Assembly (NCBI GenBank): GCA_030665485.1
Contig: DAOUZV010000068.1
Location: 1 to 6,454 of the forward strand
Reading direction: 5' to 3'
Source of the DNA: Chloroflexota bacterium
GTDB lineage: Bacteria; Chloroflexota; Dehalococcoidia; JABGRK01
Length of the DNA: 6,454 nucleotides
A program made the position numbers and the translations under genes. Below, piece by piece: positions 1-4,817 of this stretch (positions are counted from its first letter, which is position 1; each line of letters opens with the position of its first letter). Below the pieces are notes generated by a model. The model was not told the origin of the DNA. It did not search any database and was given only the letters and a program-made list of their open reading frames with translations.

Positions 1-57
1 CCCTGCCGATAATGTTATTAGTACAACACAGATCGATAAAAGGATGCGTTTTTGCAT
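1..57 (-). CDS. N-terminal fragment of an exported protein (signal peptide)
   Basis: A minus-strand reading frame starts with ATG at 57-55 and stays open to the window edge (19 codons). The residues are Met-Gln-Lys-Arg, then a hydrophobic run (ILLSICVVLITL), then Ser-Ala-Gly. That is the n-region and h-region of a Sec signal peptide. A Shine-Dalgarno GGAG (plus-strand CTCC at 62-65) sits 4 nt upstream of the ATG, and a sigma70-like promoter lies further up at 109-138. The visible end, Leu-Ser-Ala-Gly, would form a lipobox-like site if residue 20 is Cys, so a lipoprotein is possible; otherwise a signal peptidase I substrate. The mature domain is outside the window and its function cannot be judged. 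It is divergent from the CelD-like gene. The short plus-strand open frames across this stretch have no start or homology that I recognise. Confidence 0.68.
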   Translation of the reverse strand, partial: MQKRILLSICVVLITLSAG

Positions 58-108
58 TTAACTCCAGCCGTTTAAGAAATCAACATGCTTTACTACAGCG
101 CTACAGAT

Positions 109-138
109 AGCATATAGGGCGCTGCCCGTAGCTGTCAA
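109..138 (-). promoter_or_regulatory. Probable sigma70-type promoter of the exported-protein gene
   Basis: Read on the minus strand, a perfect TTGACA -35 box (plus-strand TGTCAA, 133-138) is followed after 18 bp by TATGCT (109-114), or after 16 bp by TATATG (111-116). The predicted start of transcription near 102 gives a leader of about 45 nt before the ATG at 57. The spacer contains a small inverted repeat, GGGC-GCT-GCCC (117-127). A direct repeat of CTACAG (93-98 and 101-106) lies at the predicted transcription start. Either could be an operator, but both are short. Confidence 0.5.
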
Positions 139-145
139 ATATAAA

Positions 146-1186
146 ATGGCAAAGTTTGAAGCTAACTACATTTGCGTTGATTCGATAGGCCAAAAGATGC
201 TAAACTTGCAGCTACATTCTATGAGATATGAAGTAAAGGTAGAGAGTTTTGATTCTATTGCCGGTTACCGGCAAGATAAGCAATCTCGGCTGAAATGGGA
301 TTGTATATTTGTTTTGCCTGGCTGGCTTGAATCGTGGTGGCAATCTTTCGGTGCTGATGATTTATGCCTGCTGTCGGTTAGGGATGATGATAAGGTGATT
401 GGTATTGTGCCTCTTCGGATTAAGGGCAAGCAAGCGCGTTTCATCGGTGACTCCGACGTTTGTGACTATCTGGACTTTGTTGTTGCACCCGAAAGAGAGG
501 CGGATTTCTTTAAAACGGTAATAGACTATTTAAGACATCAAGGCGTTGAGCACCTTAATCTGGCTCATGTAAGTAAGGGTTCTGTTGTCTGGACTCACCT
601 GCTCAATGAGACGGCGCGGGATCGTGGATACGACGTTGTTGTTGATCAAGAGGATGTGCTTGTAGAAATGGATTTACCCGACACCTGGGAGGCGTATCTG
701 GCCTCATTGTCGACGAAGCAGCGGCATGAGGTAAAGCGTAAGCTGAACAAGCTGGCAAGCGCCGGTAATGCCAATTATCGCGTTTGTGACAACGCCGAGG
801 CGATGGACACATTTCTTGCGCTTTTCAGCAGGAACAAAGAAGAAAAAGTTGCCTTTATGACACCGCAGATGCAGTTGTTTTTCATCTCGTTAGCTCAATC
901 TATGGCTGAGATCGGCATCCTGAAAATTGGCGTATTGGAATTGGACGCATTGCCGGTTGCGGCGGTTATGTGTTTCGATTACGACGGTGTTGTATACTTA
1001 TATAATAGTGCATATGATGCCAAGTACGGGGTATTGAGCGTTGGCCTTATATCCAAGATAATGTGTATTAAAGACAGTATTGAGAAAGGCGTAAAATCGT
1101 TTAATTTTTTAAAAGGCGCTGAGGAGTACAAATACCGCCTTGGTGGAGCAGAAGTCCCCGTGTATAACTGTCAAATAAATATCTGA
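146..1186 (+). CDS. CelD/BcsL-type GNAT acyltransferase (FemAB-like fold)
   Basis: A protein of up to 346 residues resembling the CelD/BcsL family (COG5653, acetyltransferase-6 domain). These are double-GNAT-fold enzymes related to FemAB, often found in exopolysaccharide or cell-envelope loci; substrates are mostly unknown. Family-like segments are the aromatic N-terminal stretch with PGWLESWW (58-65), the basic helix LSTKQRHEVKRKL (188-200), the YLYNSAYDAKYG strand-loop (284-295) and the C-terminal signature FNFLKGAEEYKYRLGG (319-334). No signal peptide or membrane segment is visible, so it is probably cytoplasmic. The start is uncertain. ATG 146 has no Shine-Dalgarno; Met18 (197) and Met26 (221) are alternatives, and family-like sequence begins near Met26 (MRYEV). 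A TATAAA lies directly before ATG 146, which also hints at a later start. It is probably cotranscribed with the glycosyltransferase 21 bp downstream. The donor could be acetyl-CoA or an aminoacyl-tRNA; the sequence does not decide. Confidence 0.85.
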   Translation: MAKFEANYICVDSIGQKMLNLQLHSMRYEVKVESFDSIAGYRQDKQSRLKWDCIFVLPGWLESWWQSFGADDLCLLSVRDDDKVIGIVPLRIKGKQARFIGDSDVCDYLDFVVAPEREADFFKTVIDYLRHQGVEHLNLAHVSKGSVVWTHLLNETARDRGYDVVVDQEDVLVEMDLPDTWEAYLASLSTKQRHEVKRKLNKLASAGNANYRVCDNAEAMDTFLALFSRNKEEKVAFMTPQMQLFFISLAQSMAEIGILKIGVLELDALPVAAVMCFDYDGVVYLYNSAYDAKYGVLSVGLISKIMCIKDSIEKGVKSFNFLKGAEEYKYRLGGAEVPVYNCQINI

Positions 1187-1207
1187 TGGCTGGGTGTTGA
1201 ACTTTTT

Positions 1208-2434
1208 ATGGATAGAGAGCGATTGAAAATAGCGATGTTAAGCGTCCACAGCTGTCCTCTTGAAAGGCTGGGTGGCGAGGATACCGGCGGCATGAGTGTT
1301 TACATACGGGAGCTAGCACGCGAGCTGGGCGGATTCGGACACAAGGTAGATATTTATACGCGTGCACACAGTCACCTGGACGGTCGAATCGTTGAAATGT
1401 CACCCAACGTTCGCCTTATACATCTTGAGGCAGGCGAGGTTGGGGAGATAAATAAGCTGGCCATTTATCCTCACGCGCACGATTTCGCTCGCAATATCGC
1501 AACTTTCAGCAAAGAGAGCGGCATTGAGTATGATTTGATCCATTCGCACTACTGGTTATCCGGCTGCGTGGGTACGTGGCTGCAGGACTGGTGGAATATA
1601 CCTCACATAACCATGTTTCATACGCTGGGCGCGGTTAAGAACGCCGTTGGTGTGGGAGGTACCGAGCCGGAGCTTCGTATAGAGTCGGAGGGCCGTGTAG
1701 TTGAAAAATGCCATCGCATTATCGCCGCCACGGAACGAGAAAAGGCTGACCTGGTGCATCACTATAATATCGTTTCGGATAAGATCAAGGTTATTCCCTG
1801 TGGCATCAATCTGGACCTTTTCCAACCTGTCGACAAGAAGGAGGCGAGGCGACGTTTGGGCATGAACGGACACAAAGTGGTTCTGTTTGTGGGCAGGATT
1901 CAGCGGCTCAAGGGCTTGGATAGGTTGCTCGGGGCGATGAGCTATTTGAGGCAGGATGAAGACGTCAAGCTGATGGTAGTTGGTGGTGACGCCAGAACTC
2001 AGAGTGAAGTTGAGCGTTTGCGCAAAGTATCGGGCGATATGCAAATCCAGAGCATGGTTGATTTTGTGGGCCAGGTGGACCAGAAGGAACTGCCGTTTTA
2101 TTATAGTGCCGCCGACGTTTGCGTTATCCCGTCCTATTACGAAAGCTTCTGCCTGGTGGCGTTGGAGTCGCTGGCCTGTGGAACGCCTCTGGTGGCAACC
2201 GATGTTGGTGGCATAAGCGGCGTTGTCAAACAAGGCGAAAATGGCTACATAGTGGCGGGCAACGATCCTGTGTATATTGCGGATGCGCTCGGGGCTTTGC
2301 TATCGGGTCAGTATACACCGGATTCTGTGCGGGATGCGGTGATTGAGTATGAATGGTCGAATATCGCTGAAGCAGTGGTCGAAGAGTATCAAGAGATGCT
2401 CAAAAAAGGTGATCATTCCAAAACTTTTTCATAG
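1208..2434 (+). CDS. GT4 glycosyltransferase, MshA/sucrose-phosphate-synthase-like
   Basis: A complete 408-residue retaining GT-B glycosyltransferase of family GT4. The N-terminal Rossmann domain holds the glycine-rich loop GGEDTGGMSVY (22-32), HSHYWLSG (112-119) and HTLGAVKN (138-145). The last two closely match the form seen in MshA, which joins UDP-GlcNAc to inositol-3-phosphate. The C-terminal nucleotide-sugar domain starts near 223 with VLFVGRIQRLKG; Arg230 and Lys235 are the expected phosphate-binding pair. The EX7E motif is Glu312/Glu320 in ESFCLVALESLACGTP. All catalytic positions are intact and the length matches the family. The donor is probably a UDP- or GDP-sugar and the acceptor is unknown; BshA and bacterial SPS-like enzymes belong to the same superfamily. 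There is no clear Shine-Dalgarno, only GGCTGGGTG well upstream, so translational coupling to the gene 21 bp before it is likely. Its last 22 bp overlap the 3' end of the opposing gene. Confidence 0.93.
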   Translation: MDRERLKIAMLSVHSCPLERLGGEDTGGMSVYIRELARELGGFGHKVDIYTRAHSHLDGRIVEMSPNVRLIHLEAGEVGEINKLAIYPHAHDFARNIATFSKESGIEYDLIHSHYWLSGCVGTWLQDWWNIPHITMFHTLGAVKNAVGVGGTEPELRIESEGRVVEKCHRIIAATEREKADLVHHYNIVSDKIKVIPCGINLDLFQPVDKKEARRRLGMNGHKVVLFVGRIQRLKGLDRLLGAMSYLRQDEDVKLMVVGGDARTQSEVERLRKVSGDMQIQSMVDFVGQVDQKELPFYYSAADVCVIPSYYESFCLVALESLACGTPLVATDVGGISGVVKQGENGYIVAGNDPVYIADALGALLSGQYTPDSVRDAVIEYEWSNIAEAVVEEYQEMLKKGDHSKTFS

Positions 2435-3342
2435 CACTGACTGGTCGCTTTTCCTTTAAACCCAGCTGCTTTATATAGTGAGCGGGCTTTTTTATTCTCG
2501 CTATCTGCGGTTATTTCAACCACATCGACACCTCTATCAAAAAGAGAGCTGAGACCAGCTACCAGAACCGCTTTGCCAATACTTTTGCTTTGATAGTCAG
2601 GATCCACGCCAAGCATTAGGATGCGCCCATGCCTTTTGCCTGTTACCGGATTTGTTTGGAGTATTGTTGTTGTCCAGCAATAGGCGATGGGCTTATCGCC
2701 GTCGCACGCCAGAATCACGTGCTGGTGTGAGCCGTGGAATCGATTTAACCGAGAGGTTATCTCCTCGACTGTGTTGGGATTGTAGCCCCAGTGATCGGCG
2801 AAGGCGCGATTTTGCAGGTCGGCCAACCTGTCCTCCTCTCCTCGCTTGAGGTGGCGTATCATAACGCTGGTGCTGAGGATTTTGGCTGGTTTGACATCGA
2901 GAGTTAGATGCATTTCGATAAACTGATGCACTGGCTTGAATCCAAGCTTGTGCATTAGTTTTTTGGCGACGGCGTTTTTCTGAAGGATGCCCGCATGCGC
3001 AGCCTTTGCTCCTGCGTTTTCTATCCATTCACTGGCTTGGTTAAAGAGACTTGTGGCTATCCCTTTTCGCCTGTGTTTGGGGTGCACAATGCAGTGGATG
3101 TTGGCGTGCTTGATCCCCAACTCCGGCGTTATATTCAGACAAGCAATTATATTCCCATTCTTTTCAGCCACCAGCACGGTTTCTTCTGCAGAGAAGTTAG
3201 GTTTTTCAAACAGCATTTTTACAATCTGCGGCGAGATGTAATGCCCGGTCTGGTCCTGTCCCTCCAACTGCCACAGACGCGCGCAACCCTCCAGATCGCT
3301 TGAGCGGTAGTTTCTTAGGGTATAGCCTGAATCGGTCATCAT
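2413..3342 (-). CDS. Tandem-GNAT acetyltransferase, mycothiol synthase (MshD)-like
   Basis: A 309-residue protein with two GNAT domains (about 6-148 and 158-309), the architecture and length of MshD, which acetylates the cysteine amine of Cys-GlcN-Ins. The N-domain acetyl-CoA loop is VHPKHRRKGIA (86-96). The C-domain has MLGVDPDYQSKSIGKA (243-258) and motif B DSENKKARSLYKAAGF (280-295). In the C-domain loop the usual first Gly of Q/RxxGxG/A is Ser254. The same frame stays open upstream to 3555, but those extra 71 residues are antisense to the deacetylase gene and carry no domain. The start is Met at 3342 or the next codon at 3339; MTDSGYTLRNY begins the first domain. There is no Shine-Dalgarno, and a promoter -10 lies only 8 nt upstream, implying a leaderless mRNA. 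Other tandem-GNAT enzymes acetylate quite different amines, so MshD function is not proven. Confidence 0.88.
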   Translation of the reverse strand: MMTDSGYTLRNYRSSDLEGCARLWQLEGQDQTGHYISPQIVKMLFEKPNFSAEETVLVAEKNGNIIACLNITPELGIKHANIHCIVHPKHRRKGIATSLFNQASEWIENAGAKAAHAGILQKNAVAKKLMHKLGFKPVHQFIEMHLTLDVKPAKILSTSVMIRHLKRGEEDRLADLQNRAFADHWGYNPNTVEEITSRLNRFHGSHQHVILACDGDKPIAYCWTTTILQTNPVTGKRHGRILMLGVDPDYQSKSIGKAVLVAGLSSLFDRGVDVVEITADSENKKARSLYKAAGFKGKATSQCYEKVLE

Positions 3343-3350
3343 TTGAGAGA

Positions 3351-3379
3351 ATTGTAGCAGCTTGGTGAATCTTCGACAA
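3351..3379 (-). promoter_or_regulatory. Promoter of the tandem-GNAT gene, apparently leaderless
   Basis: Read on the minus strand, TTGTCG (plus-strand CGACAA, 3374-3379) and TACAAT (plus-strand ATTGTA, 3351-3356) are separated by exactly 17 bp. Only 8 bases (3350-3343) lie between the -10 box and ATG 3342. Transcription would therefore start at or next to the start codon, which agrees with the absence of a Shine-Dalgarno. The site overlaps the oppositely directed promoter at 3362-3390. Confidence 0.5.
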
Positions 3380-3390
3380 TGTTGTATTAT
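3362..3390 (+). promoter_or_regulatory. Probable promoter of the PIG-L deacetylase gene
   Basis: TTGGTG (3362-3367) and TATTAT (3385-3390) are separated by 17 bp, which fits a sigma70-type promoter. Transcription would start near 3397, leaving a leader of about 28 nt that contains the Shine-Dalgarno at 3415-3420. The -35 box lies inside the divergent promoter of the tandem-GNAT gene, so RNA polymerase could probably occupy only one of the two at a time. Confidence 0.42.
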
Positions 3391-3414
3391 ATTTTGGCAA
3401 AGCTTAGTTATATC

Positions 3415-3420
3415 AGGAGA
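3415..3420 (+). promoter_or_regulatory. Ribosome binding site fixing the deacetylase start
   Basis: AGGAGA ends 4 nt before ATG 3425. It selects this codon over the upstream ATG at 3362, which has no Shine-Dalgarno and would add 21 residues unlike the family N-terminus. Confidence 0.75.
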
Positions 3421-3424
3421 CAAA

Positions 3425-4126
3425 ATGGCAGATATAAAATCAGCACAGGTTTTAGTAATCACACCCCACCCGGATGATGCGGAGTTCGGCGTTGCCGGCA
3501 CCGTTGCCCGCTGGGTAAAGCAGGGCAAGGATGTCGTGTATGCAGTGTGTACCAATGGCGATAAGGGCTCAAGCGATCCGGATATGACTCCGGAAAAACT
3601 AGCGGAAATCCGTGAAAAAGAGCAGCTCTTAGCTGCCGATGTGTTGGGTGTGCGCGAGGTCGTATTTCTGCGCTACCCGGATCAGGGGCTGGAGGACACG
3701 CCAGAATTTAGAAAAGCGCTGGTTCGCTTGATTCGCAAATACCGTCCCGACATCGTCGTTACATCCAATCCATACCGCAAGTATATCTGGCACCGCGACC
3801 ACCGCGTTTGCGGCAGGGTTGTTTTGGATGCCGTCTTTCCTTATGCCAGGGACAGGCTCTCTTATCCAGATCTGATTGATGAGGGGTTTGAGCCACACAA
3901 GGTAAAGGAGGTCTGGCTGTGGGGCTCCGAGGATGCGAACCATCGCTCCGATATAACGGAGACATTTGATTTGAAGGTGACAGCGTTATGCTGTCACGTC
4001 AGCCAGGTCGGCAGTATGCTCAGGGGAGATTTGGAAAAGCGGATGAGGGAGCGATACCGCAGTTTTGCAGAAGGTGAGGACTACGAGCTGGCCGAGGCTT
4101 TTCATAAGGTAGAGATACTAAGATGA
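3425..4126 (+). CDS. PIG-L/LmbE-family Zn-dependent N-deacetylase (MshB/BshB-like)
   Basis: A 233-residue deacetylase of the PIG-L/LmbE family, which removes acetyl groups from GlcNAc conjugates such as GlcNAc-Ins (MshB), GlcNAc-malate (BshB) or GlcNAc-PI. The zinc motif PHPDDAE is at 14-20. By family analogy His15 and Asp18 bind zinc, Asp17 is the general base, and His126 of HRDH (123-126) is the third ligand. CTNGDKGSS (42-50) is another family segment. The length is that of short BshB1-type enzymes rather than MshB, which is nearer 300. The frame is open from 3362, but ATG 3425 is the start: AGGAGA (3415-3420) sits just upstream, and MADIKSAQVLVITPHPDD aligns with normal family N-termini. 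No signal peptide is present, so it acts in the cytoplasm. Its last 9 bp overlap the convergent MBL gene. The true substrate is not known. Confidence 0.94.
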   Translation: MADIKSAQVLVITPHPDDAEFGVAGTVARWVKQGKDVVYAVCTNGDKGSSDPDMTPEKLAEIREKEQLLAADVLGVREVVFLRYPDQGLEDTPEFRKALVRLIRKYRPDIVVTSNPYRKYIWHRDHRVCGRVVLDAVFPYARDRLSYPDLIDEGFEPHKVKEVWLWGSEDANHRSDITETFDLKVTALCCHVSQVGSMLRGDLEKRMRERYRSFAEGEDYELAEAFHKVEILR

Positions 4127-4762
4127 TAGCCAGAGCACATCGCCGCAAAGATTTGGACTGTGGGATTTATTGGCAAAGACGGCGTATTTTTGCTTTTCGT
4201 TCCCTAAAATTGAGGATGTGCCGTGACCGGGGTATATCAGAGTGTTATCGCTGAGAACAAAGATTTTGGATGTAATCGATTCAATTACCTGTTTCAGGTT
4301 TGCAGGCGCTCTGGTGTGGCCGGGCCCGTTGGGGAAGATGGTGTCGCCAGAAAATAGAAAATCGTTCAGAAGGTAGCATAAACTGCCTGATGTATGGCCG
4401 GGGGTATGCAGTACTTCAAGTTCGATGTTACTGCCAAAGACGACGAGGTCGCTATCGTTAAGCAGAATGTCGGCGGCAACCGGCAGGCCGTTAGCATCGA
4501 GCTTGTGGGCGGCAACTGGAGCGCTGAGCTTTGATTTTACTTGAGACAGCGCTCCGACATGGTCTGAGTGGCTGTGAGTCATCAATATATATTTAAGATC
4601 GGAATCGGCAAGGCTCTTTAGAATTTGGTCGGCATTTGCAGGCGCATCAATGAGCACGCTCTGGTTGGTTTTTGGGCAGGTTATTATGTAGGCCCTGTTA
4701 TCCAAATGGCCTACTTCGAGCATTTGGATAATGACGTCGTTGTTGCTATAGACAGTGGTCAA
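4118..4762 (-). CDS. MBL-fold metallohydrolase, glyoxalase II-like
   Basis: A 214-residue single-domain metallo-beta-lactamase-fold hydrolase. The dinuclear metal set is complete: THSHSDHVG (62-70) gives His63, His65, Asp67 and His68; TPGHTSGS (120-127) gives His123; FSGDTIF (137-143) gives Asp140; YPGHGT (177-182) gives His180. This is the glyoxalase-II/thioesterase-like branch, which hydrolyses S-acyl thiols. The C-terminal glutathione-binding helical domain of classical GloII is absent, as in many short bacterial homologues, so the substrate is open. The start is TTG at 4762: AAGGA (plus strand 4771-4775) lies 8 nt away, and the residues before Met14 include VIIQMLEVG, which looks like the first beta strand of the fold. 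The next possible start, ATG at 4723, would remove that strand. It is divergent from recF across 55 bp and overlaps the deacetylase gene by 9 bp at the stop codons. Confidence 0.92.
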   Translation of the reverse strand: MTTVYSNNDVIIQMLEVGHLDNRAYIITCPKTNQSVLIDAPANADQILKSLADSDLKYILMTHSHSDHVGALSQVKSKLSAPVAAHKLDANGLPVAADILLNDSDLVVFGSNIELEVLHTPGHTSGSLCYLLNDFLFSGDTIFPNGPGHTRAPANLKQVIESITSKIFVLSDNTLIYPGHGTSSILGNEKQKYAVFANKSHSPNLCGDVLWLSS

Positions 4763-4770
4763 AAACCTGG

Positions 4771-4775
4771 TCCTT
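4771..4775 (-). promoter_or_regulatory. Ribosome binding site for the TTG-started MBL gene
   Basis: Minus-strand AAGGA stands 8 nt before the TTG at 4762. It supports the non-ATG start and mirrors the same arrangement in front of recF. Confidence 0.55.
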
Positions 4776-4789
4776 ATAAGTTTTAAGAA

Positions 4790-4795
4790 ATTATA
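4790..4795 (-). promoter_or_regulatory. Consensus -10 box upstream of the MBL gene
   Basis: Minus-strand TATAAT (plus-strand ATTATA). The start of transcription would be near 4783, giving a leader of about 20 nt that contains the AAGGA. I see no good -35 box at 16-18 bp spacing, so only the -10 element is claimed. No equally clear plus-strand promoter for recF is visible in the same gap. Confidence 0.35.
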
Positions 4796-4804
4796 GCACT
4801 AAAG

Positions 4805-4809
4805 AAGGA
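4805..4809 (+). promoter_or_regulatory. Ribosome binding site selecting the TTG start of recF
   Basis: AAGGA stands 8 nt before TTG 4818. An ATG at 4811 directly after it is in the wrong frame and encodes nothing RecF-like, so the TTG is the real start. Confidence 0.6.
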
Positions 4810-4817
4810 AATGTGGA

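Noticed and set aside
1..110. Possible 3' end of a plus-strand gene entering from the left
   Set aside because: Two plus frames are open here (to stops at 59-61 and 108-110), but neither looks like protein, while the minus strand shows promoter, ribosome site, ATG and signal peptide in the right order.
1556..2233. 225-codon minus-strand open frame
   Set aside because: It lies wholly inside the glycosyltransferase gene, whose motifs are intact. The antisense translation shows no recognisable domain.
2987..3303. Two overlapping plus-strand open frames
   Set aside because: Both are antisense to the tandem-GNAT gene, with no ribosome site and no coherent protein features.
3343..3555. Upstream 71-residue extension of the tandem-GNAT reading frame
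   Set aside because: Most of it is antisense to the deacetylase coding sequence and the rest covers the promoter gap. It has no domain, and the Met pair at 3342/3339 fits the family start.
3629..3965. Minus-strand open frames within the deacetylase gene
   Set aside because: They are shadows of the zinc deacetylase, whose catalytic motifs show the plus strand is coding.
1208..4126. Naming the genes mshA, mshD and mshB outright
   Set aside because: The motifs show family membership, not substrate. The genes are not an operon, and the ligase step is missing in this window.
4811..4813. ATG as the start of recF
   Set aside because: It is out of frame with RecF and soon leaves any RecF-like sequence; TTG 4818 gives the conserved N-terminus.
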